From Hibiscus mutabilis (taxonomy: Eukaryota > Streptophyta > Magnoliopsida > Malvales > Malvaceae), in the NCBI GenBank assembly GCA_019671005.1, contig CM033744.1, forward strand, positions 39,372,022 to 39,436,021: a stretch of DNA of 64,000 nucleotides, given 5' to 3'. Shown here piece by piece: positions 43,066 through 53,830 of the stretch. Made by a program: the position numbers and the translations under genes. The notes below the pieces were generated by a model, which saw only the letters and a program-made list of their open reading frames with translations, was not told where the DNA came from and made no database searches. Numbering within the stretch: position 1 is the stretch's first letter; every line of letters begins with the position of its first letter.

Positions 43066-43233
43066 AGATATTATTTTTGTTTTTGGTAAATTAAATATTT
43101 TATTAAAATTTCAGAAAGGAAGTAATAAGAAAACTACTATTAACTAATTTGATTACTAGATATTATTTCTAAAAATGTAAAAATATTGACGATATAAATG
43201 AACACAAATAAATAGTTTTATTATAAGAGAAAA
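43066..43233. other. Intergenic
   Basis: AT-rich spacer between two repeats. Nothing is recognised. Confidence 0.4.
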
Positions 43234-43470
43234 ACTTCAATACACAGTCTGTGTAAACTTGGTTTACACAGATCTTTTAGTTTTAGGGGTTTAGTTTAGG
43301 GTTTAGAGTTTAGGGGTTTGGGTTATAGGGTTTAGAATTTAAAGTTAGTATTTAAAATTTAGGGTTTAGGGTTTGAGGTTTAGTTTTTAGGGTTTAAGTT
43401 TAATTTTGATTTATAGTAGAAATAAGCAGGCTTGTGTAAAATTTATTTTACACTGCATGTATATCAAATT
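43234..43470 (+). repeat. MITE filled with TTTAGGG-like sequence
   Basis: The left end CTTCAATACACAGTCTGTGT pairs with the right end in reverse complement TTTGATATACATGCAGTGT. The interior has GGGGTTTAGTTTAGGGTTTA and TTAGGGTTTAGGGTTTGAGG. It is the same family as the copies at 4192, 17586 and 63630. Confidence 0.75.
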
Positions 43471-44063
43471 TAAACCCTTATTATAAACACATTAAAAAAA
43501 AACCCATTATTGTATATTATGTTAACCCCGAAAATGTTTTTAAAAAACAAGGTAGAGTAAGACCTTAATGTTATTTTTTTTAATGCTTGTTGTTACTTTG
43601 CTCTTGCTATGGAGTATCAATTTTACCTGCTTGCAACGCTTTACTGTTTTGAATACGAAACTTACTGTAATATTTCCCTTTTCCTTGAAAAAAGAGAGTT
43701 AAGAATAGCGGGCACATGAGAACGTGATGATGACGAAGTGGATGATGGAATGATTGAGTGAAAGTGCTATTGGCAGAGTGAGTTTTGTAGGGAAATTGGA
43801 AGACTTTTTTTTTTTTTTTGGAAATGCCATTGTCTTTGGGTTACCCATATCAGGCTCTTTTGTATATCTATTCGCACCCGAACACCCCGTTTTAGTTCCG
43901 ACGTCGCTTTCGTAGACCAATGGTGGTCCCTGAGATCTCCTCCCCTCTCTGTAAATTCTGAATTATCTTCAGATTTACGTATATCAACTTGGTTAAGTCA
44001 CATAATCTCCATTTTCTTAAACAAATTTATATATATCAGACTCTGGAAGTTGCTCCAGGACTT
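43471..44063. other. Promoter region of the MYB gene
   Basis: A T-tract near 43807-43818 and a GC-richer stretch at 43860-43950. The minus-strand ORF here has no domain. No other gene is seen. Confidence 0.4.
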
Positions 44064-44070
44064 TATATAA
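44064..44070 (+). promoter_or_regulatory. TATA box of the MYB gene
   Basis: TATATAA within CTTTATATAAAGG, about 90 bp before the ATG at 44158. This implies a leader of roughly 60 nt. Confidence 0.75.
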
Positions 44071-44157
44071 AGGGGTGTGTGGGGCTTTTGAGTATTTACG
44101 GGTAGGTGTGCTTAATTACATTTTTTAGTGATAGTTTGTGTTTAGTGCGACCAAATT

Positions 44158-44988
44158 ATGGGCAGGCAACCTTGCTGTGATAAACTGGGAGTGAAAAAGG
44201 GGCCGTGGACAGCTGAGGAAGACAAGAAACTCATCGACTTTATTCTCACCAATGGCCAGTGTTGCTGGCGTGCTGTTCCTAAGCTCGCCGGCCTCCGCCG
44301 CTGCGGCAAGAGCTGCCGGCTTCGATGGACTAATTATCTCCGGCCTGACTTGAAGAGGGGCCTTATTTCTGATGATGAAGAACAGTTGGTTATTGACCTT
44401 CATGCCCGTCTTGGCAATAGGTTTAATCATCTCGTTTTCTAGTTAAAGCATCTGGAAACGAGACGCTTGAAATCAAACATAATAATGGTTTTGTTCTTTT
44501 TTTTTATCAGGTGGTCGAAGATTGCAGCCAGGTTGCCGGGCAGAACCGATAACGAGATCAAGAACCACTGGAACACCCACATCAAGAAAAAGCTTATTAA
44601 AATGGGAATCGACCCAGTTACTCATGAACCTTTAAACAAAGAATCCAAGCCTGCTAATATCACAGAAAAGAATGGCATCACCAACTCATCGGAGGATAAT
44701 TCTTCCAGTACTACACCAACTGAGAATTGCTCCACCACTTTGTTAGACAGCATTTGCAACGACGAATCTTTACTAACAAGCTTATGGCTCAATGAACCTC
44801 CCCTGGTCGATTCTTCATGGAACGGTGCCAAACCAGCAACAGAAACTTGTAGTAATAATGAGACAACCTTGGTATCCTGGGAGGACAACATCGCGTGGTT
44901 GCTGGATTGTCAGGATTTTGGGATCCAGGACTTCGGGTTCGATTGCCTAAACGACAGTGAATCAAATACGAGCAAAACAGTAGCCTGA
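44158..44988 (+). CDS. R2R3-MYB transcription factor, MYB20/43-42/85 type
   Basis: Two exons, 44158-44420 and 44511-44988, with a 90-nt GT-AG intron that splits the Arg codon of GNR/WSKIAARL. The product is 246 residues. R2 is at about 14-61 (KKGPWTAEEDKKLIDF ... CGKSCRLRWTNYL) with its regularly spaced tryptophans, and R3 at about 67-112 (RGLISDDEEQLVIDLH ... WSKIAARLPGRTDNEIKNHW). The start MGRQPCCDKLGVKKGPWT and the sequence after R3 (NTHIKKKLIKMGIDPVTHEPL) are characteristic of the MYB20/MYB43/MYB42/MYB85 group. In Arabidopsis that group controls lignin and secondary wall genes in the nucleus; this role is carried over from the family. The C-terminal region is Ser/Thr/Asn-rich, then acidic with Trp residues (SWEDNIAWLLDCQDFG), like an activation domain. 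The first intron usual in R2 is absent. No defect is seen. Confidence 0.93.
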
Positions 44989-45254
44989 TCATGCCCCCGT
45001 AGTTGAATTTGTGAGTAAAAAACAATCAAAATTGCCAAAAGTTTTATGTATGTAGTTTGCTTATTTTTAGGTCGTCACTGTTAATATTTTAATTTCAGAA
45101 TATTGTTGGAAGGTCCAATGTAAACCTCGTTGCTTCAAAGGTTTCTTACCTACTAGTTCAAAAGTGATACCAACCCTCATATCCTCAAGATAAGATTTCT
45201 CGGTGCCTTGCAAATATTGTAATAATTTCCTCTGTTTTAGAGCCTACGCAAGGA
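44989..45254. other. 3' flank of the MYB gene
   Basis: 3' UTR-like sequence ending at the target duplication of the next element. Nothing else is seen. Confidence 0.4.
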
Positions 45255-45298
45255 CACAATTACTAATAGAAATCTTCTACCTTTTTGGTGCCCTATTT

Positions 45299-45962
45299 AG
45301 GGGTAAATAAACCGAACTTGAACGAATAAGATTATGTTCGTGTTCGTTTGTTTATTTTTACAGGTGTTCATGTTCGGTTCGTATTCGTTTAAATCTTTAA
45401 TATTGAATTTGTGTTCGTTTATTTATTTTTAAATTTTTTTGTGTTCGTTTGTTTAGTGTTCACGAACGTGTTCGTTTAAGTGTTCGCGAACGTGTTCGTC
45501 TAAGTATTCACGAACATGTTAGTTTGAGTGTTCGCATGTGTTTAAAGTGTTCACGAACGTGTTTGTTTATTCGTTCGCGAACACATTCGTTTTTATGTTC
45601 ATAAATGTTAACTAAACTAACAATAAATAAATAAAATAAAAGCAATAAAATAAAACTTACATTTCAACATGAACTTATATAACATCCTCGGCAATAACAA
45701 AAAGTAGTATTTAGATACATCCACAAGCATTTTCATCTTATAAACGAGCCTATAAACGAACTTATAAACGGGCTTATAAATGAGCTTATAAATGGGCTTA
45801 TAAACGAGCTTGTTCGTGAACATAAACGAACGAACACACCTTTGTTCGTGTTCGTTCGTATATTAAATGAACATAAAAATTTTGTTCGTACTAGTTTATT
45901 TAGCTTAATAAATGAACATAAACGAATGGTTCATCGAACGCTATGTTCATTTACACCCCTAC
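45299..45962. mobile_element. Palindromic GTTCGTTTA-type element, copy 2, nested
   Basis: Begins AGGGGTAAATAAACCGAAC and ends ATGTTCATTTACACCCCTAC, so the ends are inverted. The 8-bp sequence CCCTATTT flanks it (45291-45298 and 45963-45970), as for hAT-type insertions. The interior is dense in GTTCGTGTTCGTTT, GTGTTCGCGAACGTG and CACGAACGTG. It has no transposase. Confidence 0.8.
45736..45815. repeat. Tandem CTTATAAACGAGC repeat
   Basis: Six or seven units of 12-13 bp (CTTATAAACGAGC, CTATAAACGAA, CTTATAAACGGG, CTTATAAATGAG) inside the nested element. The minus-strand ORF here (VYKPIYKLIYKPVYK) is only the translated repeat. Confidence 0.8.
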
Positions 45963-46183
45963 CCCTATTTATGCTCTGACACTAAAAATTAAGTTTACTG
46001 TTTAGGGTTTAACGTTAGGGTTTAGGGAATTTGGGGTAGGGTGTATTTTTAGGGTGTAGGTTTTAGGATTTAGAATTTAGGATTAGGGCCTAGAATTTAA
46101 TTTTTAGTGTTTTTTAGTGTTGGGTATAGAAAGGGGCACTAAAAGGGGTTGAGGATTTTTATCCCACAATTACTAGTATTCAC

Positions 46184-46411
46184 TAGATGAAAATCGTTTG
46201 CGCCAAACCATTCCCCTTTTGGTGCCCCACTTTTAAAAAGTGGGTTTAGGGTTTAGAGTTTATGATTAGGGTTTAGGAAATTAGAGATAAGGTGTATTTT
46301 TTAGGGTTTAGGGTGTGAAATTTAGGGTTGGGGTTTAGAATTTAATTTTTTTAGTATTTTTTAGTGTGTGGCATAGAAAGGGGCATGATTAGAGGCAGTG
46401 GATTTTTGTTC
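46184..46411. mobile_element. Second TTTAGGG-filled MITE, same family
   Basis: Shares CCCCTTTTGGTGCCCC near the left end and GGCATAGAAAGGGGCATG near the right end with the element at 45266, and the same TTTAGGG-like interior (GTGGGTTTAGGGTTTAGAGT, TTAGGGTTTAGGGTGTG). The 8-bp GTATTCAC flanks it (46176-46183 and 46412-46419). Its left duplication begins at the base after the right duplication of the first element. Confidence 0.75.
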
Positions 46412-46419
46412 GTATTCAC

Positions 46420-46954
46420 CCATGTAATAAAACATGATTGGTTGTTGAAATAACATATTAGCACCAAGTATCAATTTGAGAAAATTTCAAGTTTAGGTAC
46501 CAATTTTTTAAAAAAGTCAATTTTAGATACCAATTTGAGATTAAAAAAAACGGTCCATGTATTGATTTGAAAAAAGTTACGAAGTTCATGTGTAAATTTC
46601 TATAATAACCCTTATTATTTTCTATAACATGCTAAGTTCATAAATTAAAGGATATATACCCTAAATCCTACGTCTTCTTATATGTTATAACAATAACGAT
46701 ATCACTAAAAAATGTATTCTATTTCTTAATTAGTCTTCATGGATGATCATCTTCTCAAGATTGATTAAGATTTGAGGTCAAATTAAATAGTATATATCCC
46801 ATCTTTAGTCCTGTAATTGTGATGGCCAAAGCGGCAGGCTTGAGAAAGAATAAATTACGAGTAATAATGCAGGAAAAGGAAGAATAAATTCTAGTTTATA
46901 CCAGAAGTATAGCCTCTTAATATATAGTTAACTCTTATGTGCATTCAAATAATT
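46420..46954. other. Intergenic
   Basis: Contains CAAGTTTAGGTACCAATTTT and TTAGATACCAATTTGAGATT, partial repeats of each other. No gene. Confidence 0.4.
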
Positions 46955-47110
46955 ACAAAGTGCTTGGTATCACTTAAGTAGGTCTCGATTTTTAGGTCTT
47001 GTGTATACAAAAAATCCTCGCTGGGAGATTCACTCACCAAAATTAAGTTTACAACGCGGGTCAATTTAAACTAATCGGGACAAAATCTTTAAAAACCGGG
47101 AGGAACCAAA
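46955..47110 (-). repeat. Dispersed repeat, copy 3 (inverted)
   Basis: GCTTGGTATCACTTAAGTAG, TTTAGGTCTTGTGTATACAA and GGGAGATTCACTCACC are the reverse complement of blocks in copies 1 and 2. Confidence 0.6.
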
Positions 47111-50100
47111 AAAAAAATAACCGCAGAGTGCTAAGATCACTCTAAAAGTTAGGTTTTCTTTGGGAGACCCATAGGACCACCATTCCATCTACCTGCAGAA
47201 TAATAATCCAATTAGTATTATTGCTATTCAAAATTCAAAAAACGTTATGAGTTCTAGTGGATTTAATGGTCTAATGTGTTCCTTAAATGAGTGTTATTAA
47301 TTAAGATTTTGAAGATTAAAGATATAACAAGAAATGTATTAAAAAAATCATAATCACTTGAAAGCTAAATTTTTCGAAGTCTGAACCTAAAAGGCGTCTT
47401 AGTGGAAAAAAGGATGATTAACATTTACAATTCAACAGGTGGCTAAAGATCCATAGTTTCATGTTTTAAAGCAGATGGCATAATTTGGTTTGAGCACTCT
47501 CCATTATTATTTCCTCTAATTTTTTCATTTAATGTACTTTACAGTATAGACCCTGTCATCATTCATGGGGAGCTTCACGAAATTAATTAAACAAATCCAT
47601 CACCCTAAATTATACAATTACTTTAATCCCACTTGTAATTAACAATCAATAACTTTATCGTGCTGCTTCTCTCAACTATTGATTTACAGCCTTTAGGTTT
47701 TTTTTTTTTGCTAATTAGTGCTTTTGATCAAACCCTTTCTAAATGTTATTAGTATTATTTTAATAACCTAAATGCTAAAATTTAAGATCTTAAACACTGA
47801 ACTTTTTTTTCGGCAAATAAGATTTATTAATAAAATTCTTACAAGTCTGCTTCTAAGTTGCGTGCATCGTTAAAAACTTCTATAATCCTAAATAAAAGAA
47901 AAGAGTACAACACAAAATAGAAAATACAAAAAAATATAAATTATAATCTCTAAACCCTAAATTCCATAAGACATAAACTTCTTAACCCTAAATAAAACAA
48001 TAAAATTGTCAAACTTGTATAATCTATACTATCCTTTATTCAATTTATTTGATAACCTAATACCCCCAATATTTTTCTTGAGCTAAAAACTTTTAAGTTT
48101 TTTATATATATATAATCCAAACCAAATACTTTAGTCCAGTCCTTTTACCATTGCTTTAGCAGAGATGATATCATTTTTCAGATTCTTCAAGTTATTGAAA
48201 TGTTTATCATTATCTTCTATGAATTAATTAATAATTCTTTTGTTGTACATAGGGCCAAGCTTGTGTCACATTGTAAAACAAAAAAACAATTCCCACCATA
48301 ATTGTCCTGATTGCAGACAAAATCAAAGAAACATTCTTTTTATATCGTTGATAATGAGTGAATGCCTTAACCTTTTGGAAAAAGAAAACAATAAACTAGG
48401 AATAAAACATTGTTTATATATATACACAAAAATTTTTTATATACACAAAGTACACAATATTTTTTTATTGAACGAAGAACTTTAACTAAATGTTATTAAT
48501 CAAAAAAAGAATTAAAAAAATATAATCTTTTCTAAGAAAATTTGTTTCGTCTTCTAAATGAAATTTCAGCAAAGATAAACTTTAACCAGAAAATTTCATA
48601 TATCAAATATTTTTTTGTTGCGAGTTCTTGGCACATAGGCAAACTACCACAAGGGAATTCGAAAAATACAGACCATTGATTATCTTGTGACTTGAAATGC
48701 TCGATAATACTTGTTATCTGAACGCTAAATTGTCATAACATGAGACAATACTGTCACAACGACAGACAAATCTTGCAAAAAAGCAGACAAACAAACTGTC
48801 ATATAAGCAGACGAAAATTAATCAGAAAAGCATATGTAAAATGACTTATGGCAAAGCAAAACAAAGAAAAAACGAAATTAAAGAGAAACAAATGATACCT
48901 TATCAAAAGAGAATAATTTTATTTATATACAACTAGTGTAAACACTAGAAACCAATCGCCGGTATAAAAGCCGTCGTCGGAGAAAGTTTTGATTAAAAAG
49001 AAAATTTTAAGGAGGTTTTTAAAAAGTAACCACCTGAGAGAGAAAAATGGAAGTAGTGGGTGTAATAACTTACCAACTTTTATTCACCATGAACTTGATA
49101 TTGAAGATTTTAATTAAGCGATTAGCAAGATAATTATTGTATCAAATTGAAAATATTGACTCATTCGAGACTAAAAGGTTGATAATCAGTTTGTTTAGGT
49201 CACACATTCTTTCGCTGATGGTCTATAGTTTAAATCCTCAAGAAACCATTAGAACATTATTAATTTTATACATTTATACTATAAAATGAATGTGTGGTTT
49301 GCAAGCATTTGTCATCCCTGTTAATATTCACATTATCATGATATAAAAGCTCTGTAATCATGGTTTTTACTTAGGACACAAGTTAATGATGATGTTTCAT
49401 TAATAAAATTATTCATCAAGAAAGGAAAGGAAAAGAAAAGGAAACTTTGCACCAAAAATTCTTGACCCACATTACTCCAATGCTGACCTTTCCTGACCTG
49501 ATCAGATTTGACCTCACAAAGATATAGAAAAAAAGGCTGTGAACCACAAAGTGGAATGTTCAATCATTTGGGGTATTTTTTGTGTGGTTAATGTTGAAAA
49601 CCAGACTGATCGGTCTTGTTCTTTAAACATGACACCATTTTTTTGTTAGAATGAAGCAGCTTTCAAGTGTTTGTTTGAAACAATAAAAAGGAGTGTTCAT
49701 TTTATAAAGATGTGCAAGGAAATGTGTCTCAATATTAACCTAAGCCATCTATCGTGTACTCCTCTTCGAGGTCTAATTTTATGAATAAAAATCTATTTTA
49801 CTGAGAGAGAAAATATGGAACTCCAATGATATGCAACTCCCATCTAACCTAACACAAAATTAGATATTGGGTACCGCAGTCTTGATTTGGTCTAATTATG
49901 CAAACCTTTGTTTTTGTTGAAAAATAAAACAAAAAAATACTGCCCGAATCCAATCTAACATGTCTAGAAAGTAAAAGTCTTAAAACATCACATTAAAGAT
50001 TTAGACTTTGTTTGATATGAAAAATGGAAATAAAAAAGGATGAAAAATTTGTTAATCAAACGGTGAAGATTCATAACCATTTGATTAATTAATTTTTCGT

Positions 50101-52034
50101 TCTTCCACATTTTCATCCTTTATACCAAACAAAGTAGAATGTTGTCGAACACGGCATCGAGACATTTGTGTAAATGTTGATGTTGGTTAAGAAAATAGTT
50201 GATGGGCTGCAATGATGACTTTGTTGTTAGGTGTTCACTTGGTTAAAAGTTGAATAAGAGGATTGCTAAAGCGTGAGCCCTGAGGTACTCTACTCATATC
50301 ACATAGATTATTCTCGTTCTCAATTCTTATATTTTATTAGAGTTTGTAATTAAATTTTGTCTTGGTCAGGTCTAAAAAATTTACGGTGTAACTTAATTGG
50401 TGAAGAAGTAAAACTTCGTATAAGGCTATGCTTCTACAATTATACTTTCGTTGAAAGTAGGAACCTCAGTTTGAATAAATTTCTTGTTATTCAAATCTCT
50501 TTGTAATCAAGTATATATTCTATAAATAAATACTAGGAATTAGGGTTAGAATGATTAACTCACAAATAGTGCTTAGTTATAGTTCTCTTGTATCATTGTT
50601 ATTTTCGACATTAATAAAACTTCTTCTCTTTTTCCTGTAATTTTTTTTCAGTTAAGGCATTCCAAGTTTAATTTTAGTCTCTTTTTCTTTTGTAAGATCA
50701 TATACTTGTCGTTGTTCTATGATATTTTTATTGTGAGAAAATGGAATAAGATAGTGGAAGACGATTCATCTTGGTTGGATTAAGCGGAGAGTTATTGTGC
50801 ATGGTGGTTGGGTGATTAGGTTGAAAAAGGTCCCAATTGCATGTATGTCCCGTTCTCAATCCTTATTTTTCTTGTCATAGTATAACCTAAGTATAATATT
50901 TTATCAAAAACATAACAAAGTATCATGTTTCGCCCAGAGCTTATTATGTTTAAAAATGAAATTCAGAGGTTTAATTGAGAAATTTTGAAAATTGAGGATT
51001 AAATTGTAAAATTTTGAAGTTCAAGGGTACTTTTCTGAACTGAAAGTGTAAGAATTAAATTGTGAACTCTAGCAAAATCAAGACCAAATTGCAAAGGTTC
51101 GATAATTTTAGGTCAAAAGTGAAAAATATGAAAAATTTGATGTCACTTCTAAAAAACTTAAAAAGTTATGTGACTTAATATGTAATTTACCCAATTTTAA
51201 ATTCTACCACGTTGACATTTTAACGTGTCACTGTCGTTAGCTTTTTTAACGATCCGATGACTAAAATGAAAGTTTTTATTAACGATGGTGACTTAAAAGA
51301 AAAATTTTCATTTTGGTGATCAAATTGAAAACAATTAAAAGTTCAGTGACCACTACTTGTAGTTTACCCTTTACTTTTTTGTTTTACATTGTTTTCTAAT
51401 GAATCCAATAAGCCGAAACAACTGTAGGCCCATTATTACTTATTCTAATCAAATGGACCGTCTGCCAGCCACAATGCAAAACAAACTTCTGTCTCTCTTC
51501 TTTCAGATCTCCGGCAATAAAACTCCACCGTTTCATTCCATCCTAGGGTGCGGGGCACCCTTACTTTGTTGGGTTTTTCCTCGGATCCAGTCCCGGGTAA
51601 GAACTCATGCCTTAGTTTCAAAATAGGGTAGTTGAATTTTATTTTAAAAAATAAAACGGTAACTAAATTTTTAAATGTTATAAAATAATAATTAAGCTTT
51701 ATTTATAATAAAATTATATTTCGGCCGTTAATTACGCTATTAAAAAGCTTTATCCTTCAAAATAATCAACCCTTCCTTGTTTTTTTCCTTCTCGTCGAGA
51801 TTCTTCCATTTTGAATCTTATCCCTTACTGTATTTACTTCCTATGGTTTTACACTTCATTTCTTTTGGAATTTCGGGAGGGCCGTCGATTGGTTGAATGA
51901 ACCGATTTCAGAATTGGATTTTGTTTTGTCTTCTCAGCAATTGAATGATCAATCCATAATATGTTTGGATTTCTTTGTGTTGGTTTTTCAGAAAGTGCTG
52001 TGTTTCTAATTTATGCGTTTCGTTAGCATAGGTT
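47111..52034. other. Intergenic, 4.9 kb without a supported gene
   Basis: AT-rich throughout. The ORFs at 48240, 49336 and 51399 have no domain. 51180-51370 has ATTTTAACGTGTCACTGTCG and GTTCAGTGACCACTACTTG, typical of a decayed non-coding repeat. 51400-51900 is less AT-rich and could be the leader of the CHCH-type gene copy downstream. Confidence 0.45.
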
Positions 52035-52475
52035 GCTTATCGAGCAGGAAACTGTTTTGCACTCGTAGTCGACTTGACGTGATGATATTCGTTAAGTTTG
52101 ATAAAATTTTATTCGACTTGTGTTAGGTAAAACAATTCGTTGCTCGACTCGTTGTTAGTTAAACTCGCCAGAATTTTTATTTTTTTCTAATATATTTAAA
52201 ATCTAATTACACTATATAAAGCTTACTGTAACCATAAATTAACAAAAAAATCTAAATAGTTGTGAAACAATTCTAAAATAACAATCCATAAATACGACAA
52301 ACCATCGTATTATAAAAATTTATGCGTTGCTCGCGAATTCGACTCGTTAAAGTCTCAAATCGAACCAACTGGAGTCGAATATTGACCTAGCTTGAGTTCG
52401 AGTCGAGTCGAACTTTGACCGAGTTTTGACTTAATCGAACTCGAACTACTCAACTCAATTAGCACCTCTAATAGG
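52035..52475. repeat. Palindromic GACTCG-type element
   Basis: Motifs such as TCGTTGCTCGACTCGTTGTT at the left and GAGTTCGAGTCGAGTCGAAC at the right are inverted to one another, around an AT-rich core. It resembles the GTTCGTTTA elements in design but not in motif. No ORF. Confidence 0.55.
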
Positions 52476-52827
52476 ATAGTACTCCAACTTTCACTAGAAC
52501 AGGCCAATGGGAATTCTTCTCTCTAGTTTCCAAGCTGTGATTTGTAGTTTGTCATTTCCCGTGTTTTGTCCTTGCCATTATGCTATGTTGACAGACGAGG
52601 TCATAGATTCCATATACCAATTTTAATATGTTAATAGGATGGATGATCTATTTTCAGTCGATCTCTCGGGAAACACGTTCGAGTTTTTATGTTGTCCTTT
52701 GTAAATTATGTGGTCTCTGGCAGAGTCATATACTAATGTTTACCTGGAGTGCAATGTTTCTAATCCATGGTATGTTTCTTTGTTGTTATTATTAGGTATT
52801 TGTATTTCATCGTGGGTCGGTTGCAAC

Positions 52828-53331
52828 ATGGCTGATTTTTCAATCCAGATGAGCTCCAGCCTTATCAACCGACTAGCTGAAGATGATGTGAAGTTGAAGA
52901 AACGAACACAGGAAACTAAAACCAGGGTGCCAGTAGAGCCTCTACAGCTGGAAAAAAAAAAGGTAGATCAGAAGCAAATATCTGATGATTCTGAACGACA
53001 GAAAGGGACTACAGGCACCGGATGGCCAGTCCCGCCTCCCTTGTTGATGCACATAAACCAACCTCGATACTCTGCCAGTGCAGAGTTAGATCCGTTGTTA
53101 AGGAGAGCAAGAACGTTGTTGAAAAGCAGGAGGAGAACATGGTGCGGGAAGGAACACAAAAGGCTAAGGATCTTCATGAGGAGGAGTTCAAGATTCCAGA
53201 ACCAAAGCCAATGCCTGAGCAACGCTTGGATGGCATGCTACAAGGAGAATGCTAATGACCTTACTAAATGTGCTTCTCTAGCTCAAAATTTTGCAGATTG
53301 TGCCCGCAAAGTTAGGCAGCTAGCAAAATGA
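52828..53331 (+). pseudogene. MIC19/CHCH-domain-like protein copy with two compensating frameshifts
   Basis: From the ATG at 52828: MADFSIQMSSSLINRLAEDD, then TRVPVEPLQLE, DDSERQKGTTGTGWPVPPPL and NQPRYSASAELD. Here the frame changes near 53090, and the next frame gives SVVKESKNVVEKQEENMVRE, KAKDLHEEEFKIPEPKPMP. Near 53211 it returns to the first frame and gives MACYKENANDLTKCASLAQN, FADCARKVRQLAK and a stop. The end has CX10C and CX9C cysteine pairs, a CHCH (coiled-coil-helix) domain like that of MICOS MIC19-type plant proteins of the mitochondrial inner membrane. Read straight, the first frame yields a foreign Arg-rich middle. Whether this copy is a pseudogene, or the bases are wrong, cannot be decided here. 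No intron is seen in the coding part, and an A-rich run follows at 53670-53682, so a processed copy is possible. Confidence 0.7.
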
Positions 53332-53742
53332 GCAGATAAAATTAAATAGACATTGATAGGAACAAGTTTTCAAGTCATAGAAAGAGTGCAATCCACTTTG
53401 CCAGATTGAGTTGAATGTTGGCATCGCAAATAAACCAGCAGATGGAGAAAACCAAGTAATCTGTTTAACACCCTTGTGTGGTTACATTGTGTGCCATTTT
53501 GGCCTGTATTGTCTGATATTTTTTGTTACTATCATCTACTCCACTCGAAACTTGGTGTCCTCATTTTTTTGGCCCTTTAAGCTTAAAGTCGATCCATTTA
53601 TTTGCTTTCTCGATTTTAATGTTTGTGATTGTCTCTTCCAACAAAAACAATGTATTTATTTTTTCAAATGAGAAAAAAAAATATTACATTTTAATGTTTG
53701 AATCAGTGATAGGGAGAGCTCGTTGGATACATTGCACAAACA
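53332..53742. other. 3' flank of the CHCH-type copy
   Basis: T-rich 3' UTR-like sequence. ORFs at 53411 and 53523 have no domain. Confidence 0.4.
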
Positions 53743-53830
53743 GCAAAAGATCCCTTTTTGCATATTCCACCAAGCACCAACTTATCAGTTTTTGTCTGCA
53801 CTTGAACCGATTTAACCATCATCGACCCGT
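53743..53830 (+). repeat. Orphan copy of the P450 promoter block
   Basis: AAAAGATCCCTTTTTGCATATTCC, ACCAAGCACCAAC, TATCAGTTTTTGTCTGCA match the sequences in front of both P450 copies (54843 and 59049). No P450 coding sequence follows before 54840, so it is a solo duplicate of the promoter. Confidence 0.7.

Larger units (their letters stand above)
45266..46164. mobile_element. Mutator-like MITE with TTTAGGG interior, interrupted by a second element
   Basis: The left end ATAGAAATCTTCTACCTTTT and the right end in reverse complement ATAAAAATCCTCAACCCCTT are terminal inverted repeats of about 28 bp (both lead into TGCCC). The 11-bp sequence CACAATTACTA flanks it on both sides (45255-45265 and 46165-46175), a target duplication length typical of Mutator-like elements. 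The interior right part is TTTAGGG-like (GTTTAGGGTTTAACGTTAGG, AGGGTTTAGGGAATTTGGGG). The element is split by the insertion at 45299-45962; without it, the element would be about 230 bp. Confidence 0.82.

Noticed and set aside
45617..45823. Minus-strand ORF with VYKPIYKLIYK repeats
   Set aside because: Product of the CTTATAAACGAGC tandem repeat inside a transposon.
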